From NCBI GenBank assembly GCA_028583605.1, contig CM053331.1, positions 39,532,283 through 39,596,282 of the forward strand: DNA of 64,000 nt, in the 5' to 3' direction. The DNA is from Dastarcus helophoroides. Its lineage: Eukaryota; Arthropoda; Insecta; Coleoptera; Bothrideridae. The translations under genes were made by a program, and so were the position numbers. Each line of letters begins with the position of its first letter. Position 1 is the first letter of the stretch. This document shows positions 46,585-58,791 of the stretch, piece after piece. The notes beneath the pieces are model-generated. The model saw only the letters and a program-made list of their open reading frames with translations. It was not told the origin of the DNA and made no database searches.

Positions 46585-46878
46585 TATGCAAGTAGAATGA
46601 AACCTAGACTACAAATTCGTGCAACTCTCCAGGCGGCGTGTATAGTGGCGAATCATAGGTAGCTGAACTACCAACAGTTGAAACATTGCCACCTAGCGAA
46701 GCGGTTGCTCTCTAGGAAAGTTCCCAGAAGACAAGGATTCTAATGCACAGACCAATAGGTTTGAACATTCATTAGATATACCAAACTGACGAGATCTAAC
46801 AAGATCAAAACCAACATTTGGTTTCCAAACTTCGAATCTAATAAATGTTTAAACCTATTGGTCTGTGCATTAGAATTG
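46585..46878. repeat. R1 foldback element with ~12-bp TSD
   Basis: Runs from TATGCAAGTAGAATGAAACC to the arm CCTATTGGTCTGTGCATTAG. The arms AATGCACAGACCAATAGGTT (46,742) and AACCTATTGGTCTGTGCATT (46,851) are complementary. The flanks AATTAAAATTGG (ending 46,584) and AATTGAAATTGG (ending 46,885) match at 11 of 12 bases and look like a target duplication. Confidence 0.7.
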
Positions 46879-47098
46879 AAATTGGCATAAAATAATTGCA
46901 TATAATTTGCCCCTAATCCGATGAAAATCGATTTGTCGATCGCTCCGAGAGAAAACTAACTTAATTATCTCCACGTTTTGTCTAGAACATTCAAATTTTG
47001 TACCTAAACAATGTTTTATTTTCATAGGCGCGATGCCATTGCGGAGATTGGCAGGTGGTCGCGAATCTGCTATAATCAGAGATGAAGTGATTTCTTAC

Positions 47099-47724
47099 TG
47101 TTACGGGCTTACCGGTCCGAAATGATTATTAAACACTTGCTGAATAATACCCACTTTATTTTCAAACTAAACTCGGGACACTATAACAAAATAATTAACT
47201 CACTTATTGACTTTTAACTACTAGCTCACTAATTACACTGGCTGACTAACTAACTGAGGAAAAGCCAACTGGACCCCCTTTATATAGATCTTCTCGTTCT
47301 GGTTCTAGAAGTTTTCGGCAGATAAAGCTTATCGTTTGCCAAAATTAGACAGTGGGAAGGTTGCATATTGTTGCGTCTTACCGGTTCGAACATTAAAACC
47401 CTGTGAATTGTAAACACTTTACTTCAACCTTATTTCAGAACCTCACAATTATGATTCGCTTAACTAACTGACTATCTGACTATTTATTAGACTACCTGAC
47501 TATTTATCTGACTATCTGACTGATGTGAGGGAAAGACATCGCGTATTTATACCGTTATGGTTTCTAGAACAGATCTCCGTACAGATCGGACTAGCGCTCG
47601 CGCTCGCGAAAACGTCTGGAACGCTTGTCTACCGTTTGCTTTATTATCGCGGCCGCTTACCCTTCTCAGATCTTTCTAAAAAATTTTCTTACGTACTAAA
47701 TTCTACAATTTACATTTCGTTACA
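47099..47724 (-). mobile_element. composite of two LTRs sharing outer TSD TTAC
   Basis: The first LTR (47,099 to about 47,350; TGTTACGGGCTTACCGG...) is cut off after TTTGCCAAAATT. A second, complete but clearly different LTR follows at 47,369-47,724 (TGTTGCGTCTTACCGG...ATTTCGTTACA). TTAC occurs immediately outside both ends (47,095-47,098 and 47,725-47,728), as if the pair were one insertion with its interior deleted, yet the two LTRs differ far more than paired LTRs normally would. The second LTR alone has no matching flanks. Confidence 0.6.
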
Positions 47725-47728
47725 TTAC

Positions 47729-50194
47729 TTATTCGTGCACACATGCAAATAAATTTTGTATAGTTTGGCACTTTATTTTTTCCCTTTGACAGATGCCTTC
47801 TGGGTTTGATTTAAATTTTTATTGTGAGCCAAATGGTCCATGTAAGCATCCCAATTTTGTATGTAGACATTCCGCGACCTTCACCCCCTGTTGACCCGTT
47901 TTCCGCCCCCGTCAACATCCAAACAAATCTTCGTTAAAGATGCGCCTCGAGTTTGTTTTATTTTTCGCTTCATTTGGTAGAAAATTTTTGGAAGTATAGA
48001 GAAAGGTGCACGATGGCATCGTCCAGATTTCCTAGCGAATATTTTTCGATCGATTGCATTCGAAGATAACTAGATTAGTAAAGTTGACTAAACATCATGT
48101 GCCGTGACGATGCGCCCGTAACGTGTTTCGAATTCATGCCGATCGGTCTTCTGTGAAAATTGTTAGATCAGGTATGCAGCTCAATCAATTTCATCCCCAG
48201 TTGACCGGCAATGAACACCGTAATTATGCTGTTTTGCCAAACTGCAGCCAATTAAACAATTAACATAAACAAGCAGAAGTGCAATACGTGTAAGGTAACT
48301 TTTAATTTGTTTGACTGGTCGAAAAAAAGAATTTCTCAATACGGGCGCGATCAAATAATGAAGCACGAACGCATTTCCGTTATAGTCACCGAATGGAAAT
48401 TAATCTTTCCCTAGCAGGCGGAAGTTTTAGGTATCAGGGCAATCGAATTGTTTATCGGCTTACAAGTTGGCTTCGCTTTGCCGAGGTTATTCCCCGATAC
48501 ACGCTGCGAGCGTCGGAGGATTACGGGATGCAAAAGCTCGCAGGTGGTTCGGTTCCCGCCAAAGTGAAAAGAATATTCCGAACCGTTGGACGTCCCGACG
48601 AAAAGAGACAGACACAAAATTAATGGAATTGCTTTCTAAATGCTTTCCCGCTCGAAAATGTAGTTTACAAAGGTTGAAATATGAAAAAGATTCGCGTATT
48701 GAACTAAGTTTTAAAAGTTCCTTTCGCCCATACACAAGGGGCGTATCCACCATTCGACAATTCGCTTTAAGTAGCGGCGCATTCGGCGGCCTTACATAAA
48801 GGGGAAGTTTCTCGGGGTTCAATTAGTGGAAAGTTTTTTACGCGAGTTGTCCTACGCTTTGGGGACGATTTTAAGCCTTTGCTTCTACGATGGAAATTTG
48901 CTGTTTATTCATAGAGAAGTCAGAATGAACTGAAGTGTAGTAGACTTTGTTTTAAGGGTGTTTTTTTAAAAGTTTAATTTACTCGCAAAGGGTAACCCCA
49001 TTCAAAGTACTGCGAGTAGAATGCGGAAACGAGGATAAAAGGTAATAAATAAAAATATTGAACATTGTGCTCCACTTTTGGACATTTCATGGAAGTGTTC
49101 TATATCTGCGATTCCCCGATTGTCAATGTTACTAAATTTTGTTGCCTAATACCGCCAGCGAAACTAATAACTGTCAGAGAAGGATTGTTTAATCGCTTTC
49201 GTCAATTGGTGGATGCGCCGGAGGTGAAACATCGCCGCTCTCGAAATGATTGAGCGCTCAGATTAATTGGTGGATGCGCCGGAGTTAATTTTGTAGGTTT
49301 CTACACCGCACTTACGAAAGAATGTTATTTTTGAAAGTGGCGCAATCTATTCGTAATTTTTTAAACAAATTTCTTCACTAATTGATGAGGACTAAGACGT
49401 GCTATTTTCAAAAATTTCTTCCTTGGCTCTTGTGTGGAGATCCCACTGTTTCTTGCAATCGCTTTATTGGGATTTTTAGATGTATTTGCGTCAAGCATGT
49501 TTGAACGTGAATCGTTTTTGAGCGTGACATTTTTGAGCGTGAAACGTTTTTGAGGTTTTAAAACTGATTTCGTTTACAAATCATTAAAACTAGCGTCAGT
49601 ACGTCGCATTATTCATTACATTAATGCGTCGGAAATTCTGTAACAATGGACATAATTGTTAAGTTTGCATTTGTTCTATATCTACATTTTTGCAGGCTAC
49701 ATTCATTTCGTAAACGATTGCGAACAATATGTTATCATGTCGCTTCAATTGTGTCGACAAAATATTTTGCTACGATTTCAAAGATTGTTCAATTCTTTGA
49801 AGTTTGTTTAAGAAACATTCCATCGATACGATTAAAGCTTTTTAAATTTTTGTTATCATTGTAATCTAAAAAGCTTTAAACATGCAATAAAATGTGATTT
49901 GAATAGTTCTTCAGTGAATGGAATAAAGTTTATATTCATGACTAGCTGATATATCACCCGACCACATTCACTTTTTTACGCCCACTGCTTCATTTAATTT
50001 ATTTTAGGTAAATCGATTTTCTAAGTATCGCTTTTTTCAAAAATTTTTGCTTTTTAAATTTATTCTTTTTTTAACATTTCGAATTTTTCCAAAGTTTCGA
50101 CTTTTAAAATTTTAATTCTTTTCAGTTTCGACTATTTCGAAAATCCTTTTTTAAAAATTTTGCCCATTTTGAAAACTCCCCCTTTATTGAAACT
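47729..50194. other. no gene recognised; single-copy-like
   Basis: Mixed-composition DNA. Bases about 48,380-48,830 are richer in CpG with overlapping short open frames on both strands, none with recognisable domains. A 15-bp phrase TTGGTGGATGCGCCGGAG occurs twice (near 49,206 and 49,267). TTTGAGCGTGA is repeated near 49,515-49,545. From about 49,990 the sequence grades into T-rich degenerate repeats. Confidence 0.4.
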
Positions 50195-51235
50195 TTAAAT
50201 GTCACGTAAGTTCAAGGTCACACGAGGTCAAGGTTGCATGAGTTAAAGGTCACATGTGGCCAAGGTTACTTAACTTTAAGGTCACTTGAATTTAAGGTAA
50301 CGTGCGAACAAGGTCACACGGGGCCAAGGACACGTTGGTTTAAGGTCACGTATGGCCAAAATCAATGGAGGTCAAGGTCACGCGGGTTTAGGGTCGCGTG
50401 TGGGCAAGGTCACACTCGGTTAAGGTCACATAAGGTCAAGGTCATGTTGGTTCAAGGTTGAGTGTGGTCAAGGTCACACCAGATCACTGTCATATAAGGT
50501 CAAGGTCACACTTAGTTAAGGTTGAGTGTGGTCAAGGTCACACTAGGTTAAGGTCACATAAGATCAAGGTCATGTTGGTTTAAGGTTGAGTGTGGTCAAG
50601 GTCACACTCGGTTAAGGTCACATAAGGTCAAGGTCATGTTGGTTCAAGGTTGAGTGTGGTCAAGGTCACACCAGATCACTGTCATATAAGGTCAAGGTCA
50701 CACTTAGTTAAGGTTGAGTGTGGTCAAGGTCACACCAGATCAGTGTCATATAAAGTCAAGGTCACACTTAGTTAAGGTTGAGTGTAGTCAAGGTCACACT
50801 AGGTTAAGGTCACATAAGATCAAGGTCATGTTGGTTCAAGGTTGAGTGTGGTCAAGGTCACACCAGATCAGTGTCATATAAGGTCAAGGTCACACTTAGT
50901 TAAGGTTGAGTGTGGTCAAGGTCACACTAGGTTAAGGTCACATAAGATCAAGGTCATGTTGGTTCAAGGTTGAGTGTGGTCAAGGTCACACCAGATCAGT
51001 GTCATATAGGGTCAATAGGGTCATATAGGGTCAAGGTCACACTTAGTTAAGATTGAGTGTGGTCAAGGTCACACCAGATCAGTGTCATATAAGGTCAAGG
51101 TCACACGGGTTCAAGGTCACACAAGTTTGACGCTACGTGAGATTAAGGTCACGTTAACTCAGGATCATTGCGTTCAGGATTACGTTATTTTAAGGTCCTG
51201 TGTGTTCACACTCACGTTAGCTCGAAGTTGAAATC
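50195..51235 (+). repeat. TCAAGGTCA minisatellite array 2
   Basis: Same unit as array 1, with a clear higher-order repeat: GTGTGGTCAAGGTCACAC, CAGATCAGTGTCATATAAGG, TCAAGGTCACACTTAGTTAA, GGTTGAGTGTGG recurs near 50,460, 50,655, 50,715, 50,840 and 50,970. Its right edge (TTTGACGCTACGTGAGATTA...TTCAGGATTACGTTATTTTA) matches array 1 near 43,950-44,010, so the arrays share an end and were duplicated or exchanged. Confidence 0.88.
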
Positions 51236-53211
51236 CAAACTTTTTAAAAAAATTTGCCCATTTTGAAAACTCTCTTTACTGAAACGTTCGATCTTTTTTA
51301 ATCTTATTCGTCTTATGGAACAGTTCCCTTTTTTTAAAAATTTGACCTTTTAAACATTTCCACTTTTTTTATTTAAAATTTCAATGTTTTTTGAAATATT
51401 AAAGTTATTTTAATGAATTTTTCTATAGTACCCATTTTATTTCCAAATTCTGAATTCTTTATTAAAATTTCGACATTTTCAAAACTTTCATTTTTACATT
51501 TTTTTCGCACAATTTGCAACGGTCCAAAATTTCAACATTTTTTGAAATCTTTCTTTTTAGAAAATTTCGTCTTTTTGAAAATCTCCACTTTTCTGATGAT
51601 TTTATTATTTTTTAAATCTTCTTCTTTCGAAAATTCTAGATTTTTTATAAAGCTTGACACCGAAGATTTTTTAAAATATCCATTTTTTTGAAAAAATCCG
51701 TTTTTTCAAAATTTTGATGTAATTTCAAATTTTGGAATTTTTTTGAAGAAATTTCGACTTTTTATCAAAATTTGGGTTTTTAAGATTTTTGAATCAAAAT
51801 TTGGATTTTTTAAAAATTTCTGTCCCAGCAAAAATTGCTTTTTTTTCTAATTTTTGTTTTTAAAAATGTAGATTTCAACTTTTTATGAAAATTTAGATTT
51901 TTTTGATAATTTTTAGTTTCCTTCTATATTTAGGCTCTTCGAAAATTTCGGCTTTTTAAAAAATTTCTGTCTTGGCAAAAATTGCTTTTTTTTCTAATTT
52001 TTGCTTTTAAAAATGTAGATTTTATTTTCCAAATTTCCAAAATTAGGTTTCAAATGGTGTCAAACCTTTTGGAAACCTCCACTCTTTGAAAATGTCGACG
52101 TTTTTCATATTTAAACTTCGAACATTTTTACTTTTTTAAAATTAAGTTTTCTTAAAATTCGACGTTTCCAAAAATTTCTACTATTTTTTTTGAAAACACT
52201 GGAATTTTTTTGATTTATTAAAATTTTTTTATTCAATAATTTCGAGTTGTTTGAAACGCAACATTTTCTTAGCATGTCGACATTTTTTTTTGACCTTTTG
52301 AACTATTTAGAAAATTTCAAATTTATTTGACATTTTCGCTGCTTTTCAAAATTTTCAATTTTTTTTAAAATTCCAATCTTTTTAAAAATATGCAATCACA
52401 AATTTTAATTTTTTAAAAAATGACATTTATTTTCTTTTTAAATTTGAACTTACCAAAATTTTCTGTTTTTTAACATTTTTACTTGTCTACTTTTTATGAA
52501 AATTAAGAATTTTTTGACAATTTTTAGTTTCCTTCCATATTTAGGCTCTTCGAAAATTTCGGCTTTTTAAAAATTTCTGTCTTGGCAAAAGTTGCTCTTT
52601 TTTTAATTTTTGCCTTTAAAAATGTAGATTTTATTTTCTAAATTTCCAAAATTGGTTTCCAAATGGTGTCAAACCTTTTGGAAACCTCCACTTTTTGAAA
52701 ATTACGACGTTTTTCCATATTTAAACTTCGAAAATTTTTACTTTTTTAAAATTTAAGTATTTTTAAATCTGGACGTTTCCAAAAATTTCTATTTTTTTTT
52801 AGAACACTGGAATTTTTTTGATTTACTAAAATTTTTTTATTCAATAATTTCGAGTTGTTTGAAACGCAACATTTTCTTAGCATGTCGACATTTTTTTTGA
52901 CCTTTTGAACTATTTAGAAAATTTCAAATTTATTTGACATTTTCGCTGCTTTTCAAAATTTTCAATTTTTTTTTAAATTCCAATCTTTTTAAAAATATCC
53001 AATCACAAATTTTAACGTTTTGAAAAATGACATTTATTTTTTTTTTAAATTTGAACTAATCAAAATTGTCTGTTTCTTAACATTTTTACTTTTCTACTTT
53101 TTATGAAAATTTAAATTTTTTTGATAATTTTTAGTTTCTTTCCATATTTAGGCTCTTCAAAAATTTCGGCTTTTTTGAAAATTTAACTAAAAATGTTCCA
53201 TTTTTTTAAAT

Positions 53212-53330
53212 CTTAGTTTCTCTCTGCAGATGACAGCTTGGCTGTCGAAACGCGTTAGCCAGTAACCTCTGTTGTGTTTTTTAATCTCTCTTGGTTTCAG
53301 GGGACAAGCTCTGTATTTTAATTTTTGAAG
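53212..53330. repeat. F1 right half
   Basis: CTCTCTGCAGATGACAGCTT, GGCTGTCGAAACGCGTTAG, then the GTTGTGTTTTTTAATCTCTC and GTTTCAGGGGACAAGCTCTG blocks, and the trailing GAAGATAACCAAGGACCTGT typical of the family. The left arm is missing. Confidence 0.7.
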
Positions 53331-54365
53331 ATAACCAAGGACCTGTCGGTTCCATCAAACTCTATATTTCTTTAAAATTTTGATTATTTTTGAAATTCAA
53401 ATTATATTTCATTTGTAAACGCTTTTTGAAATTTTCTTCATTTTATTAAAATCCTTCAAAACTTTTCAAAATGTTGACATTATTTTTTAAAAGTTTGATC
53501 CCCTTAAATCTTAATTTTCTGTGATAATTCAAAGATGCTTCAAAATTCCGTCGTTGTTCAAAATTTTGACTTTTAAAATTTTCGCTTTCTTTAAAATTTT
53601 GCCTTTATCTGAAAATATCGATTTTTTTTAATCGAGGCTTGTTAAAATTTCCGATTATTTTGCAAACATTTCATTGCATTTTAAAATTTTTGATTTATTT
53701 CGAAATTTTTTTGATTTATTTAGGAAATTTGAACTTTTTCAAAATATTTTGGCTTTTTTTGAAAATCTTAACTTTTTATAGAAAAACTTCGACTTAGTTT
53801 AATTGAATTTCTTTTTCATGTTTGTCAATTTTTATTTTTTTTTCAGTTTTAACTAACAAAAATTTCGGAATTTTTGGTAATTTTGACCTTATTCGAAATT
53901 TGGGCTTTTCGATAATTTGGATTTTTGGAAGATTGAAAATTCTTTATCTTTGAATCTCGACGTTTCTTCAGAATTTCAAATATTTTTTAAGTGTCAGACT
54001 GTTTTTTAAGATCTAAACTTTTTTTCGACAATTTGGCCGGTTTTGAAGATGTTTTCGAAAATTTGGTCAGTTTTTAAGATGTTGGTTTTTTTTTGGCATT
54101 TTTAACTTTCCATTAAAGCTTCGAAATTTTCCAAAATTTTGACTTTTTTTTTAAACTTTGTTTGGAGAATTTCCGTTTTCCTTCGAATGTCCACTTTTTT
54201 TGATATTTTGGAACTTTTTACAAATTTAACATCAATCTACTCTTAAGAATTCGACTTATTTTTGAAGATTTCGAATTTCTTTAAATGGATACTTATTTCA
54301 GTTTTTTCAATAAAAGTCGAAAATTCAATTTTAAACTGACAATCAAAAAAAATATATGGAAATTT

Positions 54366-54575
54366 TGAAATACAAATTTTGTCCCCTGAAACCAAAAAAG
54401 ATTAAAAAACACAACAAAGGTTGCTCGAAGGCGTTTCGATAGCCAAGCTATCATCTCTCTGAAGATGAACACGTTAGAGCAACCTTTGTTGTGTTTTTTC
54501 ATCTTTCTTGGTTTTAGGGGACAAGATTTGTATTTCAATTTATGAAGATAACCAAGGACTAGTTCGTTCTACCAA
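54366..54575. repeat. F1 foldback element
   Basis: Arms GAAATACAAATTTTGTCCCC...CAACAAAGGTTGCTC (left) and GAGCAACCTTTGTTGTG...GGGGACAAGATTTGTATTTC (right) are complementary over about 75 bp around a short loop containing CTCTCTGAAGATGA. It is followed by the family tail GATAACCAAGGACTAG. It duplicates with its surroundings at 55,243. Confidence 0.8.
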
Positions 54576-55242
54576 AAAAAAATTGTTGTTTTTGATTTTT
54601 TTAATTTGACGGAAGAATTGATTTTTTTTAAATTTTAATTTTGCTCGAAACGGTCTACTTTTATTGGAAATTTCGATTTTTTCCAAAATTTCCCTTTTTT
54701 TTATAATTCTTGCTTTCAGAAGAAATTTATGTAGTTGAGAATTTTAATTTTTTTCGAAAATTTCGACTTTTTTTTGGAATTTTGACCTTAATTTGGGCTT
54801 TTGGAAAATTTGGATTTTTCATCTTTTTTCATCTCTCTTTAAATCTCGACGTTTCTTTAGAATTTTGAATATTTTTTAAGTTTCAGATTATTTTTTAAAA
54901 TTTAAACTTTTTTTCGAAAATTTGACCAGTTTTTAAGATGTTTTCGTAAATTTGGTTAGTTTTTAAGATGTTTTTTTTTGCATTTTTAACGTTCCATTAA
55001 AGCTTCCAAATTTTCCAAAATTTTGACTTTTTTTTGGAAACTGACTGTTTGGAGAATTTCCGCTTTCCTTCGAATTTCCACTTTTTTGATATTTTGGAAC
55101 TTTTTACAAATTTAACATCAATCTACTCTCAAGAATTCGACTTATTTTTGATGATTTCGATTTTCTTTAATGGATACTTATTTCAGTTTTTTCAGTAAAA
55201 GTCGAAAATTCAATTTTAATCAAGAACAGAAATAGAAATTTT

Positions 55243-55450
55243 GAAATACAAATCTTGTCCCCTGAAACCAAAAAAGATTAAAAAACACAACAAAGGTTGC
55301 TCTAACGCGTTTCGATAGCCAAACTGTCATCTCTCTGGCGATGAACACGATAGAGCAACCTTTGTTGTGTTTTTTCATCTTTCTTGGTTTCAGAGAACAA
55401 TATTTGTATTTTAATTTATGAAGATAACCAAGGACCAGTCCGTTCCACCA
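55243..55450. repeat. F1 foldback element (duplicate of 54,366 copy)
   Basis: Same arms and orientation as the 54,366 copy, with AACGCGTTTCGATAGCC better kept on the left. It lies in the second unit of the 886-bp duplication, so it was copied with its flank and did not arrive by independent transposition. Confidence 0.8.
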
Positions 55451-57010
55451 CAAAAAAATTATAATTTTTGATTTTTTTTTAAATTGACGGAAGAACTTGA
55501 TTTTTTTAAAATTTTAATTTTGCTCGAAACTTTCTACTTTTATTGGAAATTTCGAGTTTTTCAAAATTTCCACTTTTTTATAATTTATGCTTCTTGGAGA
55601 ATTTTATTTTGTTGAGAATTTTAATTTTCCTCGAAAATTTCGACTTTTTTTGGAATTTTCTACTTTTTTTGGAAAGTTCTTTTAATTTTTGATTTTCTTT
55701 TGATTCTGATGGTAGAATTTTTTTTTTGAAACAATTTTACTCGAAAAATTCGACTTTTATTAAAAATTTCGATTTTTTCAAATTTTGGAGTTTTTTTGAC
55801 ACTTTCAAGAGTTTGATTTTGTTGAAAATTTCAATTTTGCTCAAAAAATGTCGACTTTTATTAAAACTTTTGTTTTTTTTAAATCCACGACTTTTTTTAG
55901 TTTAGACCTTTTCAAATATGTTATTTTGTTAAAAATTTCAATTTTGCTAAAAATTTCGACTTTTTTTGAAATTTTTCACTCTTTTTTTTTGAAAACTTTG
56001 GATATTTTTTCAATTTCCGAATTCTGACTGAAGGATTTGTTTCATTTTTTAAAAATTTCAATTTGCTCGAGGATTTCGACTTGTTTGAATGTTTCTACTT
56101 TTTGTTTAGAAAATTTCGGCCTTTTCCCAAAAATTCTACTTTTTTTTTCAACATTTTCGACCCCATTTGAATATTTAGACTTTTTTTGAAAATTTTGACT
56201 TTTACTAAAAATTTCAATTTTTTTACAAATTTTCGACTAGTTTTTAATTTTGACATTTTCAAGAATTTAATTTTGTTGACAATTTCAATTTTATTTAAAA
56301 ATTTCGACTTTCTTTTGGAAATATCGACCTTTTTGAAAAATTTTGATTTTTGGAAATTTTTAATGTCTTTTAAATTTTGACGTAAGAAATAGATTTAAAA
56401 AAAAATCAATTTTGCTCAAAAATTTGGACTGTTTTTCGAACATTTAAACTTCCTTTTTTTTCAATAATTCGATTTCTTCTAATTATTTTGACTTCTTTTA
56501 AATATTTGAATTTGTTTTTGGAAAATTTTAGTTTTTGGAAACTTGACTCATGAAAAATGTTGATTCTTTAAAATTTTAATTTTTTTTTAAATTTTCTATT
56601 TTATCCGACTTTTTAAGAATTCGATTTTGTTGAAAATTTCAATTTTGTTCGAAAATTTCGACTATTTTGAAAATTTCAATCTATTTTGAAAAATTTCGAA
56701 TTTTTGATTTTTTCTTAAATTCCGACGAAAGAATTTCTTTTTTCTTTTGAAAATTTCAATTTTGCTCGAAAATTTTGATTGTTTTTCGAACATTAAACAT
56801 TTTTTTTTCAATAATTCGATTTCTTCTAATTATTTTGACTTCTTTTAAATATTTGAATTTTTTTTTGGAAAATTTCAGCTTTTTGGAAACTTGACTCGTG
56901 AAAAATGTTGATTCTTTAAAATTGTAGACTTTTTCCAGAATTCTAAATTTTTGGAGAATTCGATTTCATTTTTAAAAATTTCAGCTTCTTTGAAAAAAAG
57001 ATTGAGTTCA

Positions 57011-58527
57011 AGATATTAATTTTTTGAAATGCAAACTTCTTTGGGCGCGTTAGGCGCCATTTGCTAGGGGGAAAACTTATGGTTTCACATTACCATCACG
57101 CTAGTTTTCGTAAATTATTTAAGGTCAGATTTAACTTGATAGAAAAATTCGGCTTATGGTAACGAATACGATTATTCGGAATAATTTAAAACAAAGTTAA
57201 TTTGGGACAAGTTTCCTGACTTACGTTATATTATATTGGTGGTATTTCCAGAAGAAATATTCTGTTACTATTTCAGTTAACAGCATTATTTTGGAAAGTT
57301 TTTGGTTGACGAAGATTACTTAGCACATTAAACTCGATAAAATTATTCTCATTTATATGAAATTACTGTGTTCAAACAAAAATTCTCTAAATTATTTTAA
57401 CCAATAACAATTACATTAAAAAAAAGAAGAAAAATACCTCTGGATAGATTTTAATAAAAAATTAAAAATTTCACATTAACATTCGTCTGGTTTCCAGTGG
57501 GGGCTCAAACCCAGCTCTCCATCACACATTTTTTTAGTTCTATTATTCGTATACTCATAGCTGCATAGCACTGTTAACATTGCAGCATGTTGGTAACGAG
57601 AATTAGTGTGATAGTGACGAAAACCCACCTAAAGAAGTTTTCACTTCAAAAATGCAATTCATCAACATAAAAAAAATTGATAATTTATTTTGTACATGGA
57701 TTTTTCAAACACTTACCTAATCTCTAAGAACAGAAACAAAGTTTTTTTGTTGTTGCAAAAAAACCAACCAAAGCTCGAAATCTTCGAGGTTTCTCACGCT
57801 GCGCGATCAATCGCCGCTTACGAATCGCGTGTTGGAACTTCCAACGTTCGAAAAGTGACTAAAGGACGTCGCTAACTACATCGATTTTAAACGGTGGCGT
57901 TCCGTCCCGGCGCCGTGAGACGCACCGACGTGCGTCGACGACGTACCACACTGTTGCTTTTGTTTATGTTTAAGACCATCGGAATGGTCGGCGTTTAAAA
58001 AGGAGTTGTCAATTAATCGAGGGGGACACCCGCTGAGCGCGTGCAGTTTTACATTCCTGAAACGGAGACGTTTTATAGCTGTGTCGAGCTGACAATTGCC
58101 GCGTTTGGTCCCGCGCCCCATGCGGCTTGGCACCCGGCGAAAGCGGCGGGACGATTCTGGAACAGTAGGTTAGGATGAGGGAGTCAATTTTGTGCCAGAA
58201 GATCGAAATTTGAATTAAAAATTTAATGAAATGGGGATAGATGTCAGAATAGGATAGAGGTCAGAATTTACTTGTGCACGATCTTATGAAAAACGAATGC
58301 ATAAATAATTTCGAAATTTTTTAGAAGCATACCAAAGCACAAAGCAAAAAACTAATCGATAAGTGTTGTTTCTTATGAGTTTTTGGAATTTTGTTGGTCT
58401 CTGAAACTGAAAACAATTAAACGAAAGAACGTTTGACAATTTTAGAACAAATATGAGCTATCGCGTGCTGGATTGATGACACTGGTGGGCCTGATTTGAT
58501 TCACATAGTATGGGGAGTCCTGCCCTA
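57011..58527. other. no gene recognised; CpG-rich patch 57,770-58,160
   Basis: AT-rich to about 57,760, then a CpG-rich patch (CGTCCCGGCGCCGTGAGACG, CGACGTGCGTCGACGACG) with an 85-codon frame on the minus strand (57,876-58,133) that has no recognisable domain. The patch could be a promoter or conserved regulatory element; nothing decides this from sequence alone. Confidence 0.35.
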
Positions 58528-58645
58528 ATTCGTACTGACCATTTGAAAATAAAGCGGCATAATGCCAGAAATCTCAGACCATAGAATGCGAAGTATTAAA
58601 ATATTTAGGCACAATGCACATGTGCCAATATATTCTGGAATTGTA
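58528..58645 (+). repeat. R2 dispersed repeat, intact reference copy
   Basis: ATTCGTACTGACCATTTGAA, a 50-60-bp middle (ACCATAGAATGCGAAGTATT), then TAGGCACAATGCACATGTGC. The ends recur at 58,792/60,676 and at 61,887-61,980. Confidence 0.7.
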
Positions 58646-58791
58646 ATTTTTCTGTTAGAAAAAGGACTACCATTTGAACTAGTTAGTGTAAACGCATATA
58701 AAAATTTGATTCAGCAAGTAGTGAAATCTTTGGCTAACTGAGGGTTCATAATTTATTCTAAACATCGATACTAGTACACATTGGTCTCCCA

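Larger units (their letters stand above)
51236..57010 (+). repeat. degenerate T-rich array (TTTTTGAAAATTTCGAC type)
   Basis: About 5.8 kb of loosely repeated motifs such as TTTTTGAAAATTTCGACTTT and TTTTAAAATTTTGAC. Two larger duplications lie inside it. About 51,880-52,480 recurs at about 52,490-53,180 (period near 611 bp; landmark GGTTTCAAATGGTGTCAAAC). About 54,030-54,560 recurs at about 54,910-55,445 (period 886 bp by the ATCAATCTAC landmark at 54,231 and 55,117), carrying an F1 element along. No coding capacity. It resembles satellite-like simple DNA that has drifted. Confidence 0.75.

Noticed and set aside
47525..47752. 75-codon frame in the second LTR of the 47-kb composite.
   Set aside because: Lies across LTR promoter sequence that is plainly non-coding in the other LTR copies.
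57876..58133. Minus-strand 85-codon frame in the CpG-rich patch.
   Set aside because: No recognisable domain, no splice or polyadenylation context, and CpG-rich DNA is stop-poor by composition.
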